Below, one piece after another: positions 27,093-36,090 of a DNA stretch of 57,963 bases (within the stretch, counting starts at the first letter, position 1; each line of letters opens with the position of its first letter). The position numbers and the translations under genes are program-made. Under the pieces are notes generated by a model. It was not told where the DNA came from. It saw nothing but the letters and a program-made list of their open reading frames with translations, and did no database searches. This DNA is from Clostridia bacterium (GTDB taxonomy: Bacteria; Bacillota; Clostridia; Christensenellales; Borkfalkiaceae): assembly GCA_017463105.1 (NCBI GenBank), contig JAFTPU010000009.1, positions 1 to 57,963 of the forward strand, written 5' to 3'.

Positions 27093-29381
27093 ATGGAAAG
27101 ACCGAATGCTACCTACTCTATGAAAACGGAGCAATACGACGTCGATTACGAGTCGTACGTAAATTTTGAAAAGGTCTTCGGACATTTCGGGGAAGACGGA
27201 AAAAGCTACGTCGTTACCGATCGAAACACGCCCCGTCAATGGCTGAATTTTATGGTAAACGACAAATTCGGGTCGGTCGCGGGGAACGACGGATCGGGTT
27301 TTATTATGTATGAAATGGGCGGGATCCGAGTGACGAAATATCAATCGAACACCGATTATCTCGTGCGTACGTTGAACGGTAGGCGGCAGGTGGTGTTGAC
27401 GGATACGGCGACGGGGGAAAGCTACGATCTTTTAAAGGATAGCAAGGATATGCGCTATACCGTGCGCCCGGGGAGCGTGGAATACGCGGGAAGCGTGGGC
27501 GGCGTTTGCTTTTCGATGACGGTATTCGTGCCCGAAACGGACGCCTGCGAGTGCTGGATATTGCGTTTGAAAAGCGCGACCGAACGGGAAATGGAATTGT
27601 CCGTTTCGGAGGATATTTCGCTTGGAAACACGACCGACAGCGTGAATTTTACGCCCGAAATCGAATATGCGGACGGCGGGATATACGTTTCGTCAAAGTT
27701 TGAAAAATACAAGAAACAACGCGAGCTCATCTGCGCCTTTTCGCTTTTAGGCAGCGTTGCAAAAACGCAAGAATACGTGGAAAATTACACCGAAACGTAT
27801 CGTTTGAAATACGAAAAAACAACGCTGACGAAAAAAATTACTCTTTCTGAAACGGAGCGTGTGGAAACCGTCGTTTGCGCGGTGTCGCATAAGAGTCAAA
27901 GAAAGGAAGCGCAAGGCGTTGTCGAAAAATATTCCGCGCTTGAAAACGTATTAAAAGAAAAGGATTTAGTGGATAGCAAATGGCAGGAGCGTATCCAAGA
28001 GGATTATTGCGAATTGCCTGATAAGAATTTGCAGTATTTTTTAAACGTTTGGCTGAAAAATCAACTGTACGTGACGGCAAGATATAACCGTTTCGATTTG
28101 ATGGGCTATCGCGACGTTTTACAGGACGCGTGGGGGCATTTGTACGTCGGGAAAGAAAAGAGCAAGGAGATGCTTTTGACGGCGCTTTCGAATATGTACG
28201 ACGACGGTCGTTGTCCGCGTCAATACGATCTGTATTCGGACTATTTGGACGACAGAGATTTTATGGACAGTCCGCTGTGGGCGCCCATTCTACTCGTTCC
28301 CTATATTAAGGAAACGGGGGATTTCGGAATTTTGCGGGAAAAATTGCCCTACTTGCAATCGGAGAAATCGGACACGGTATTGGAGCATATTTTGCTTTCT
28401 CTCGATTATTTGTATCGTTCCCGCGGCAAAAACGGGCTTATTCTGATGCGGAAAGGGGATTGGCTCGACGGCTTGACGGGTATCGATCAGTACGGCGAGG
28501 CGACGACCGTTTGGGGAACGATCGCGACGTTCTACGCGCAAAACCTAACGGTGGAGCTGTTGGAAAGGATAGGCGAGCGACAAACGGCGGAGCTTTTGAA
28601 GGCGCGCTCGGCGGAATATAAAAAGATCGTCAACGAAGTGGGTTGGGACGGGAAATGGTACGTTTACGCGTTTGTCGACGATACGCCCATCGGCGGGCAC
28701 GTTTGCCCCGAAGGGAAAATTTATCTCAACTCGCAAACCTGGGCGATCCTTTCGGGCGTCTACGACGACCCGAGGAAGTTGGAGCAAATGTATCTTTCCG
28801 TACATACGTATTTATCGAGCGTTCACGGACCGCATTTGATGTTCCCCGCTTATACGAAATACGGAGAGAAGTGCGGCAGGATCGCTCGGCATAGACCGGG
28901 TACGTTCTCAAACGGCGCGATTTATTTGCACGGCGCGGCTTTTAAAGTGGCGGCGGACTGTGCGTGCGGGAAATACGACGAGGCGTTGGATACGTTCTCT
29001 CGGATATTACCCAATCACCGAGACGGCTGCGATACGCGGCGCACGAGCGAGCCTTACTGCGTAGGGAACGTATATTACGGTGTGACCCACCCTTGCCACG
29101 GTTTGAATTTATACACGTGGTTTACGGCGACGCCCGCTTGGCTTATACACGATGGGTTTGAACTCTTGTTGGGCGTAAAAGCGGAATACGACGGCTTAAA
29201 GATCGAGCCGCGCGATATCGACGGTTGGGGTGCATATAAAGTAGAAAAAACCTATCGCGGCACGCATTATAAAATAACGTTCGAGCGTGGAAAAAACAAG
29301 GGCGTATTCGTGGACGGCAAAAAAACGGAGGGTTTGGTTATCTCGACGGAAAAGGAATGTACCGTTCGCGTCATCTATTAA
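27093..29381 (+). CDS. GH94-family glycoside phosphorylase
   Basis: A 762-residue cytoplasmic enzyme of glycoside hydrolase family 94, which cleaves beta-linked disaccharides with phosphate to give a sugar 1-phosphate. Visible marks: an N-terminal beta-sandwich, the barrel segment LMGYRDVLQDAWG, the acid motif KGDWLDGLTG in which Asp459 corresponds to the catalytic acid, GRIARHRPGTFSNGA, and GVTHPCHGLNLYTWF near the phosphate site. Known specificities include cellobiose, chitobiose, cellodextrin and cyclic glucan; this one cannot be assigned from sequence alone. No signal peptide, normal length. The start has a poor ribosome-binding site (AAGGCGG, 10 bases upstream). Confidence 0.88.
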   Translation: MERPNATYSMKTEQYDVDYESYVNFEKVFGHFGEDGKSYVVTDRNTPRQWLNFMVNDKFGSVAGNDGSGFIMYEMGGIRVTKYQSNTDYLVRTLNGRRQVVLTDTATGESYDLLKDSKDMRYTVRPGSVEYAGSVGGVCFSMTVFVPETDACECWILRLKSATEREMELSVSEDISLGNTTDSVNFTPEIEYADGGIYVSSKFEKYKKQRELICAFSLLGSVAKTQEYVENYTETYRLKYEKTTLTKKITLSETERVETVVCAVSHKSQRKEAQGVVEKYSALENVLKEKDLVDSKWQERIQEDYCELPDKNLQYFLNVWLKNQLYVTARYNRFDLMGYRDVLQDAWGHLYVGKEKSKEMLLTALSNMYDDGRCPRQYDLYSDYLDDRDFMDSPLWAPILLVPYIKETGDFGILREKLPYLQSEKSDTVLEHILLSLDYLYRSRGKNGLILMRKGDWLDGLTGIDQYGEATTVWGTIATFYAQNLTVELLERIGERQTAELLKARSAEYKKIVNEVGWDGKWYVYAFVDDTPIGGHVCPEGKIYLNSQTWAILSGVYDDPRKLEQMYLSVHTYLSSVHGPHLMFPAYTKYGEKCGRIARHRPGTFSNGAIYLHGAAFKVAADCACGKYDEALDTFSRILPNHRDGCDTRRTSEPYCVGNVYYGVTHPCHGLNLYTWFTATPAWLIHDGFELLLGVKAEYDGLKIEPRDIDGWGAYKVEKTYRGTHYKITFERGKNKGVFVDGKKTEGLVISTEKECTVRVIY

Positions 29382-29405
29382 AGCTGAGAACGTGGGTAGA
29401 AAAAG

Positions 29406-30440
29406 ATGAAAAGACTGAAAATAGGAATTATCGGTTGCGGCAGAATATCGGTGATGCATCTCGTGTCGGCGCAAGCGCTTGAAACGGCAGAGCTTGTTTG
29501 CTGTTGCGATATAAAAAAAGACCGCGCGGACGCCGCGGCGGAAGCGTATGGAATAAAAGCATATTACGATTACTTGGAAATGCTGGATAATGAAAAGTTG
29601 GACGCCGTACATATCTGTTTGCCGCATTATTTACATTCCAAGGTCGCGATCGCGGCGTTTGAACGGGGTATACACGTACTGACGGAAAAGCCGATGGACG
29701 TCGACTTACAAAGCGCGGAGAAAGCCGTGCGGACAGCCAAAGAAAAAGGAGTTTTGTACGGTGTGATCATGCAATGCCGTTATAACAATTCCGCGCGGCT
29801 TGTCAAAAGGGCAGTGGACAGCGGCAAGCTCGGTAAGATAATTTCCGCACGTTCTACGCTCACTTGGGCGCGCTCGGACGCATATTATAATCAAAGCGAT
29901 TGGAAAGGCACTTGGGATAAAGAGGGCGGCGGCGTGGTGATCGACCAAGCGATACACTCGATCGATCTCGTGAACTGGATTGTAAATAGCGAAGTGGAAA
30001 GCGTGAGCTGTTCGATGGCAAACCGCGGTCATAAACTCGTGGACGTAGAGGACAGCGCGGAAGGTCTTATCACCTATATAAACGGCACGAAATACGGCTT
30101 TTACTGTATGAACAATTACGGTTGCGACGAGCCGATCGAGATCAAGCTGTATTGCGAAAAGGGCAAGGTTACGTTTAACTACGACGACGCGTATATCGAA
30201 TATAACGACGGAAGCAGGGAAGAAGCGCACCAAGACGAGAAGAAAGAGGAATATAAAGGCAGTAAGGGCTATTGGGGCTTTCAGCATATCCGACAGATCG
30301 AACAATTTTATAAAGCGTGCTTGGGCGAAGAACCGTTGGAAATTTCGGGCGAAGAAGCGTTGAAAACGCACCGTTTGGTGATGCGGCTTTATGCGATCGG
30401 CAAGAGCGGTATGGCGTATAAAAAACATAAAAATATTTAA
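29406..30440 (+). CDS. Gfo/Idh/MocA-family oxidoreductase
   Basis: A 344-residue member of the Gfo/Idh/MocA family. It has the Rossmann start IGIIGCGRISVMHL, the cofactor/substrate motif LTEKPMDV near residue 97, and GGGVVIDQAIHSIDLVNWIV with the conserved Asp and His in the C-terminal domain. It follows the GH94 gene by 24 bases, so it likely modifies a sugar released by that phosphorylase. It is distinct in sequence from the oxidoreductase at 7010. Confidence 0.9.
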   Translation: MKRLKIGIIGCGRISVMHLVSAQALETAELVCCCDIKKDRADAAAEAYGIKAYYDYLEMLDNEKLDAVHICLPHYLHSKVAIAAFERGIHVLTEKPMDVDLQSAEKAVRTAKEKGVLYGVIMQCRYNNSARLVKRAVDSGKLGKIISARSTLTWARSDAYYNQSDWKGTWDKEGGGVVIDQAIHSIDLVNWIVNSEVESVSCSMANRGHKLVDVEDSAEGLITYINGTKYGFYCMNNYGCDEPIEIKLYCEKGKVTFNYDDAYIEYNDGSREEAHQDEKKEEYKGSKGYWGFQHIRQIEQFYKACLGEEPLEISGEEALKTHRLVMRLYAIGKSGMAYKKHKNI

Positions 30441-30532
30441 ACGGCTTTATATTTTTTCGACTTGAGGGAAAGTATTAACGCTTATAAATTGCAGTGTTAG
30501 ACGTATTGGAATTTCCGAGGGTAGAGAAATAA

Positions 30533-31477
30533 ATGGAAATCATTATATTGTCGTTTGTGGCACTCGCGGTGATGCGGGTCGTGCAAAAGGTATGTTCAAA
30601 AAAAGTAAGTAATGCGGTCGTGGGAAGAACGTTTTTCCATTACGGCGGTTATTACAATCTTTTATCGGCGTTGTTTGCTTTGATCACGCTTTGTATCGTC
30701 GGTTTCGACGGGTTTGACTTGCCGACCGTATTATGCGCGTTGGGTACTGCCGTTTTTATGGCGATAGAGTTATTTACGGGCATTGAGGCGTTGAAAGGCT
30801 GTTCGCTTATCGTCAGCCAAATGTTCGGGGTAGGGGCGCTGTTTATCCCTTGTATCGTCGGCATATTTTTATTCGACGAGCCGATGAGCCTTTGGCAATG
30901 GCTGGGCTTGGCACTGTTCGTGGTGGCGATGTATTTTATGATCGCGCCGAGCAAAGACAAAAAGATGGAAGAAAAACCTAAGCAAAAGATTGCGTTGAAA
31001 ACGACGTTTATGCTTGTGATCGGATTGCTTGCAAGCGGCATGGTGATGGTGGTGCAAAAGGTGTTTGCGGTGCGCGTACCCGAGGGGAACGTGGCGACCT
31101 ATTCCTTTTTGATGTTTGGGCTCAACGCTTTAATTTTGTACGTTTGTTATTTTATATCGGCTTTTATCAAGAAAGAGAAAAAGCCGAAAACGCTCGATAG
31201 GGAACAAGCGGCGCAGGGGGAGCGCATACAATCTCTTCCCAAGGTCTTGCTCGTTTGCGGCGCGTTTTTGGCTCTTGCCGTGTTTGCGATCAATCAGTTG
31301 GTAACGACGATGGGCAAAACGGTGTCCTCGGCGGTATTGTTTACCGTATCCAACGCGATCTCAATCGTGATCACGCTGCTTGTCGGTGCGTTGTATTATA
31401 AGGAAAAAATCACTTGGAAAAATATAATCGGTATCGTTTTGTGCGTCGGCGCGCTTTTGATCATCAATTTGTTATGA
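30533..31477 (+). CDS. DMT-superfamily (EamA-like) membrane transporter
   Basis: A 314-residue integral membrane protein with about ten hydrophobic segments in two halves separated by the charged loop APSKDKKMEEKPKQK, the layout of drug/metabolite exporters and sugar permeases of the EamA/GRP type. The C-terminal half ends NIIGIVLCVGALLIINLL. Substrate unknown; in this context a sugar or glycan metabolite is possible. GAGGGTAGAG upstream gives a modest ribosome-binding site. The 92-base gap from the upstream gene holds no obvious terminator. Confidence 0.85.
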   Translation: MEIIILSFVALAVMRVVQKVCSKKVSNAVVGRTFFHYGGYYNLLSALFALITLCIVGFDGFDLPTVLCALGTAVFMAIELFTGIEALKGCSLIVSQMFGVGALFIPCIVGIFLFDEPMSLWQWLGLALFVVAMYFMIAPSKDKKMEEKPKQKIALKTTFMLVIGLLASGMVMVVQKVFAVRVPEGNVATYSFLMFGLNALILYVCYFISAFIKKEKKPKTLDREQAAQGERIQSLPKVLLVCGAFLALAVFAINQLVTTMGKTVSSAVLFTVSNAISIVITLLVGALYYKEKITWKNIIGIVLCVGALLIINLL

Positions 31478-31487
31478 TAAGGAGAAA

Positions 31488-31600
31488 ATGCAATGCATAA
31501 CGGTGAACGGTCGGTCTATGGCAAAAAGAATATTACGCAGCGATGAAAGCGATAAAAAACGCGAAAAATCAAATGCAGGACAATATAAAATTTAAGGGAT
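31488..31600 (+). pseudogene. Short remnant or micro-ORF between transporter and GH109-like gene
   Basis: AAGGAG is followed by an ATG at 31488 that would give 35 residues to a TAA at 31593. In another frame the same stretch reads LWQKEYYAAMKAIKNAKNQM and stops at about 31600, which looks more like the C-terminal helix of a larger protein. I read this as the fused start and end of a gene that lost its middle, or a non-coding spacer. Confidence 0.35.
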
Positions 31601-31612
31601 AAAGAGTAGAAG

Positions 31613-32863
31613 ATGGAAAAGTTAAAAATCGGATTTATCGGCTTGGGGCAACGCGGAGCGGCGTACGGTATGAAAGACGGTAGTATCGGTTTGTTAGGTA
31701 ACGTATTGAAGAATTCGGACGACGTGGTGGTAACGGTGGTGTGCGATAAATACCGCGAACGGTTGGCGGCGGCGGCGGAAAAGATCGTGGCGCACGGCTA
31801 CGATATGCCGATGCAAACGACGGATTATAAAGACGTAATGAACGCGGGCGTAGACGCGATCATCATCTCCACGAGTTGGGATATGCACGTGAAAGTGGCG
31901 ATAGAGGGAATGAAAGCGGGAATACCCGTGGCAATGGAAGTGGGGGGCACGCATAACATAGAGGATTGTTGGAAACTCGTCGATTGCTACGAGGAAACGG
32001 GTACGCCTATCTTCTTTATGGAAAATTGTTGTTATAATAAGGACGAGGCGCTTGTGACGGCACTTGTTCGTAAAGGGTTGCTGGGCGAGGTAGTGTATTG
32101 TCAAGGCTATTACGCTCATGATTTACGCGAAGAAATCGCAGGTGGGATAGATACGCACCATTACCGATTAAAGGAATACACGGAAAACAACTGCGAAAAT
32201 TATCCCACGCATCAATTGGGTCCGATTGCGAAGATATTGAATATCACGAGCGGGAACCGCTTTACGAAGCTGGTGTCGATGTCGTCGAAGTCGGCGGGCT
32301 TACACGAATACATAGTAAATAATCCTAAATATAAAGACAGGTTAGGGGATAGAGTATTCAAGCAAGGCGATATCACGACGACGATGATCGAGTGCGAAAA
32401 CGGCGAAACGATTTTCTTAAAACTCGACACTACCCTGCCGAGATTGTATGAAAGAGGGGTCACGGTGAGCGGAACGAAAGGTTTTTACTGTCAGACAACG
32501 GAGAGCGTGATTTTGGACGACGGGAAATATAACCACGAGCTTGATAGCTATAAAAAGGCGTTTTTTAATCAGGAGGATTACGCGGAATACTTGCCCGAGG
32601 ATTGGCAAACGATCACGGAAGAACAGTTGAAGGCGGGACACGGAGGAATGGATTATATAATGCTAAAGCACTTCTTCCGTTGTTTAAGAGAGAGAAAGCC
32701 GATGGAAATCGACGTATACGAGGCGGTGACGTGGATGAGCGTAACGGCTTTGAGCGCGCGATCTATAGCAAAGGGAAGCGTGCCCGTGGAATGTCCCGAT
32801 TTCACGAGAGGGAAGTATAAAACGAGAAAGACGGTAGATACGTTTGAAGTTTTTAACAACTAA
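31613..32863 (+). CDS. Gfo/Idh/MocA-fold protein, GH109-like
   Basis: A 416-residue protein with the Rossmann start IGFIGLGQRGAAYGM and the family's AMEVGGTHNIEDCW in place of the usual EKP. The segment NCENYPTHQLGPIAKILNI followed by GNRF is very like the GH109 glycosidases, which use NAD+ to hydrolyse alpha-N-acetylgalactosaminides. GH109 enzymes are ~430-460 residues and often carry a signal; this one has none, so it should be cytoplasmic. Presence of GH123-like genes in the same locus fits a GalNAc-containing substrate. Otherwise it is a dehydrogenase of the same fold. Confidence 0.82.
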   Translation: MEKLKIGFIGLGQRGAAYGMKDGSIGLLGNVLKNSDDVVVTVVCDKYRERLAAAAEKIVAHGYDMPMQTTDYKDVMNAGVDAIIISTSWDMHVKVAIEGMKAGIPVAMEVGGTHNIEDCWKLVDCYEETGTPIFFMENCCYNKDEALVTALVRKGLLGEVVYCQGYYAHDLREEIAGGIDTHHYRLKEYTENNCENYPTHQLGPIAKILNITSGNRFTKLVSMSSKSAGLHEYIVNNPKYKDRLGDRVFKQGDITTTMIECENGETIFLKLDTTLPRLYERGVTVSGTKGFYCQTTESVILDDGKYNHELDSYKKAFFNQEDYAEYLPEDWQTITEEQLKAGHGGMDYIMLKHFFRCLRERKPMEIDVYEAVTWMSVTALSARSIAKGSVPVECPDFTRGKYKTRKTVDTFEVFNN

Positions 32864-32980
32864 CGAACGGCGAGGCGCGAAATGGATAGGCGGTCGATTT
32901 CTTGAACCTTTTAAAAAGCCTTAAAGAAGAAAATATTTGCGTTTGACCGTATATCGTAACTAAACAGACTTCAAATTTTA

Positions 32981-33013
32981 ACCCCGCCCGAACGGTTGCC
33001 GTTCGGGCGGGGT
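32981..33013. terminator. Strong bidirectional-type hairpin between GH109-like gene and glmS
   Basis: ACCCCGCCCGAAC (32981-32993) pairs perfectly with GTTCGGGCGGGGT (33001-33013). The T tracts on both sides are short. It lies between two convergent genes. Confidence 0.8.
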
Positions 33014-33029
33014 ACTTTTCAAAACTCGG

Positions 33030-34868
33030 TTATTCTACGGTCACGCTCTTTGCGAGATTGCGCGGTTTGTCTACGTCCAACCCGCGCGCTACGCTCACGT
33101 AATAGCTCAGAAGCTGTAACGGTACGACGGCTACGCTCGTGGAAAAAAGTTCGTCCGTTTTCGGGATATACACCGTGAAATCCGCCACGTCCTCAATGGC
33201 GTAATTCCCGTACGCCGTAAGCCCCATCAGGTATCCGCCGCGACTCTTTACCTCCGCCATATTGTTCACCGTTTTTTCAAACAAACGCCGTCCCGTCGTC
33301 ACGCAGATCACGGGCGTGCCTTCCTCGATCAGAGAGATCGTGCCGTGCTTGAGCTCGCCCGCGGCATACGCCTCCGAATGTACGTAACTGATCTCTTTCA
33401 TCTTCAGGCTACCTTCGAGCGCGGTCATATAATCCATGCCCCGACCGATAAAAAACATATCCTTTGCGCCCGCTAACTTATTTGCGAACCATTGTATCCG
33501 TTCTTTGTCCTCAAGCACCCGCCCGATCTTCTCGGGCAGTGCGGCGATCTCTCCGATCAGTCTCGCGTATTCTTCCGCGCTCACCGTTCCCCGTATTCTC
33601 GCAAACTCCACGGAAAGCAGGTATCCCGCCGCCAATTGGGTGGCATACGCTTTCGTCGTGGCGACGGCGATCTCGGGACCCGCGAGCGTGTAAAACACCC
33701 CGTCCGCCTCTCTGGCGATGGACGAGCCGACGATGTTTACCACCGCGAGCGTTTTCGCGCCCGCACGCTTGGCTTCGCGGAGCGCCGCCAGCGAGTCCGC
33801 CGTTTCGCCCGACTGACTGACGATGACGACGAGCGTATTTTCGGTGAGCAGGGGATCGCGATAGCGGAACTCGGAGGCAAGCTCCACGCGGGAGGGGAGC
33901 TTCGCTAAATTTTCCATAACGTATTGCGCCGTCGCGCTTGCGTGATATGCCGAGCCGCACGCGACGAACCACACTTGCGTCAGATCTTTAATCGTACTTT
34001 CCGATATCCCGAGTCCCGAAAGATCGATCTTTCCGTCCTTTACCACCGACCGCACCGTATCCGCGACCGCCTTGGGCTGTTCGTGGATCTCTTTTATCAT
34101 AAAATGCTCGTAGCCGCCTTTCTCCGCCGCTTCCGCGTCCCACGCGATCGTTACGGGCTTTTTTTCGATCTCCTCGCGGTCGATATTGTAAAAGGTCGCT
34201 TCGCCCTTTTTCAGCCGCGCGATCTCCGTGTTTCCGATATAGTACACCGATCGCGTGTATTCCAAAATGGCGGGGACGTCGGAGGCAAGATACGTTTCTC
34301 CGTCCGCCACGCCGATGATCATGGGACTGTCTTTCCTCGCAACGTAGATCTCGTCGGGAAACTCGTTAAACAGCACGGCGAGCGCGTACGAGCCGCGTAC
34401 CCGCATCATAAACCGCGACAGCGCGTCGACGGGTCCGCCCTTGTATTTTTTGGCGTAATAATCGATCAGCTTTACGGCGACCTCCGTATCCGTTTGCGAA
34501 TAAAATTCATAACCGTTCTTCAACAGCTTTTCCTTCAGCTCCGCGTAATTTTCGATAATTCCGTTATGTACCGCGATCACCGCGCCGTCGTCGCTGACGT
34601 GCGGGTGCGCGTTCGCCTCGGACGGCTGACCGTGCGTCGCCCAACGCGTATGCCCGATGCCGCAACAGCCCTTCGGCGTTTCGCCTGCGTTCGTTTTTTC
34701 GGAAAGCGCTTTCAGCCTTCCTTTCGCTTTGACGATCTGCGTTTCCTTCTTCCCTTCGCGCACTGCGATCCCCGCAGAGTCGTACCCGCGATATTCCAGC
34801 TTCGAAAGCCCGTTCAACAATACGGGGGCGGCTTGCCGTCTCCCAGTAAAACCTACGATTCCACACAT
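33030..34868 (-). CDS. glmS: Glutamine--fructose-6-phosphate aminotransferase (isomerizing)
   Basis: A 612-residue enzyme making glucosamine-6-phosphate from fructose-6-phosphate and glutamine, the entry to peptidoglycan amino sugars. The N-terminal glutaminase uses Cys2 (MCGIVGFTGRR) with GIGHTRWATHG and CCGIGH nearby. Two SIS sugar-binding domains follow (ACGSAYHAS, VSQSGETADS, then FIGRGMDYMTALEG), and the C-terminus ends DKPRNLAKSVTVE as in the family. Length is normal. The promoter is at 35001-35029. The ~125-base leader shows none of the glmS ribozyme core, so regulation by that ribozyme is not supported here. Confidence 0.97.
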   Translation of the reverse strand: MCGIVGFTGRRQAAPVLLNGLSKLEYRGYDSAGIAVREGKKETQIVKAKGRLKALSEKTNAGETPKGCCGIGHTRWATHGQPSEANAHPHVSDDGAVIAVHNGIIENYAELKEKLLKNGYEFYSQTDTEVAVKLIDYYAKKYKGGPVDALSRFMMRVRGSYALAVLFNEFPDEIYVARKDSPMIIGVADGETYLASDVPAILEYTRSVYYIGNTEIARLKKGEATFYNIDREEIEKKPVTIAWDAEAAEKGGYEHFMIKEIHEQPKAVADTVRSVVKDGKIDLSGLGISESTIKDLTQVWFVACGSAYHASATAQYVMENLAKLPSRVELASEFRYRDPLLTENTLVVIVSQSGETADSLAALREAKRAGAKTLAVVNIVGSSIAREADGVFYTLAGPEIAVATTKAYATQLAAGYLLSVEFARIRGTVSAEEYARLIGEIAALPEKIGRVLEDKERIQWFANKLAGAKDMFFIGRGMDYMTALEGSLKMKEISYVHSEAYAAGELKHGTISLIEEGTPVICVTTGRRLFEKTVNNMAEVKSRGGYLMGLTAYGNYAIEDVADFTVYIPKTDELFSTSVAVVPLQLLSYYVSVARGLDVDKPRNLAKSVTVE

Positions 34869-35000
34869 TTTCGTTTTCCTCTCTTTTGCTGTTTCTACTC
34901 TTTATATAATGGTGTTTTGCCGCTTTTATGTGACAAGATAACGCTATTATTTGGTTTTCTTTCGGAAAATTTAGGTATTCTTTCGCTTTTAACGCGTTTT

Positions 35001-35029
35001 ATTGTAGCACGATCGGGTTTTTTTGTCAA
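35001..35029 (-). promoter_or_regulatory. Promoter of glmS
   Basis: On the minus strand, TTGACA (complement of 35024-35029), 17 bases and TACAAT (complement of 35001-35006). It reads toward glmS and is back-to-back with the nad promoter. Confidence 0.88.
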
Positions 35030-35097
35030 CGATTTAAATGAGAGAATCGTGTATTTATCGTAAAAAACAAACAATTTTTATAAATGCCGCAAAAAAG

Positions 35098-35139
35098 TTG
35101 ACAGACGACTTGACAGATGCAAATCTTCTGTGCTATACT
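35098..35139 (+). promoter_or_regulatory. nad operon promoter with candidate NiaR operator
   Basis: TTGACA (35110-35115), 18 bases and TATACT (35134-35139). TTGACAGA occurs twice (35098-35105 and 35110-35117), a direct repeat with 12-base period overlapping the -35. Because the operon encodes its own NiaR, this repeat is the best candidate for the repressor site. Confidence 0.7.
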
Positions 35140-35169
35140 TTTGGAGAACCCAAAAAGACGAAGGTAGTT

Positions 35170-36081
35170 ATGAACAGCGGTTTGGTACAAAAGATAGAGA
35201 ATTTGAAGAAAGAGAAGAACGCCGTGATCCTCGCGCATTATTACGTGAAGGACGAGGTGCAAGAGATCGCCGACTATATCGGGGATTCGTATTATCTCGC
35301 AAAGACGGCGAAAAACGTCGAGGCGGACACGATCGTTTTCTGCGGCGTTTCCTTTATGTGCGAGAGTGCGAAAATACTCAATCCCGACAAGACGGTATTG
35401 ACGCCCGATCCCGACGCGGATTGTCCGATGGCGCATATGGTGCCCGAGGGCAGGATAGAGGAGATGCGCGCGCGGTACGACGATCTCGCGGTCGTGTGCT
35501 ACGTAAATTCGGATATCGAATTGAAATGCAAAAGCGACGTGTGCGTGACCTCGTCCAACGCGGTGAAGATCGTAAAGGCGTTGCCGAACAAGAATATTTT
35601 CTTTATTCCCGACGAAAATTTGGGACGGTACGTGGCGGAACAAGCGCCCGAGAAAAACGTTATTTTAAACGACGGGTTCTGTCCCCGTCACAAAGCGATT
35701 ACGGCAAGGCAGGTATGCGACGAAAAGCAAAAACACCCCGACGCGCTCGTGCTCGCGCATCCCGAATGTACGAAAGACGTCCTTGCGTTGGCGGACTATA
35801 TCGGTAGCACCGCGGGGATCATCGCATACGCCAAGCAGAGCGACGAGAAGGAATTTATCGTTTGTACCGAGCACGGCGTTTCCTATCGGTTGCGTAAGGA
35901 CAATCCCGACAAAGCGTTTTATTTCGGGGAGCCCTGCCCGATCTGCGTGAACATGAAAAAGAATACGCTCGAAAAGATACTCGAGGTTTTGGAGACGGGT
36001 AAAAACGCGGTCGAGGTGGACGAGGAAACGCGCTTGAAGGCATTGAAGCCGCTCGACAGAATGTTGGAGCTTGCAAAGTAA
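35170..36081 (+). CDS. nadA: Quinolinate synthase NadA
   Basis: A 303-residue [4Fe-4S] enzyme condensing iminoaspartate with dihydroxyacetone phosphate to quinolinate. The three cluster cysteines are seen in VFCGVSFMCES, VLAHPECTKDV and GEPCPICVNM; ILAHYYVKDEVQEIADYIGDS marks the N-terminus. The frame extends 44 codons upstream, but the ATG at 35170 has GAAGG nearby, fits the normal family length, and lies after the promoter. First gene of nadA-nadB-nadC-niaR. Confidence 0.96.
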   Translation: MNSGLVQKIENLKKEKNAVILAHYYVKDEVQEIADYIGDSYYLAKTAKNVEADTIVFCGVSFMCESAKILNPDKTVLTPDPDADCPMAHMVPEGRIEEMRARYDDLAVVCYVNSDIELKCKSDVCVTSSNAVKIVKALPNKNIFFIPDENLGRYVAEQAPEKNVILNDGFCPRHKAITARQVCDEKQKHPDALVLAHPECTKDVLALADYIGSTAGIIAYAKQSDEKEFIVCTEHGVSYRLRKDNPDKAFYFGEPCPICVNMKKNTLEKILEVLETGKNAVEVDEETRLKALKPLDRMLELAK

Positions 36082-36090
36082 GGAACGCTT

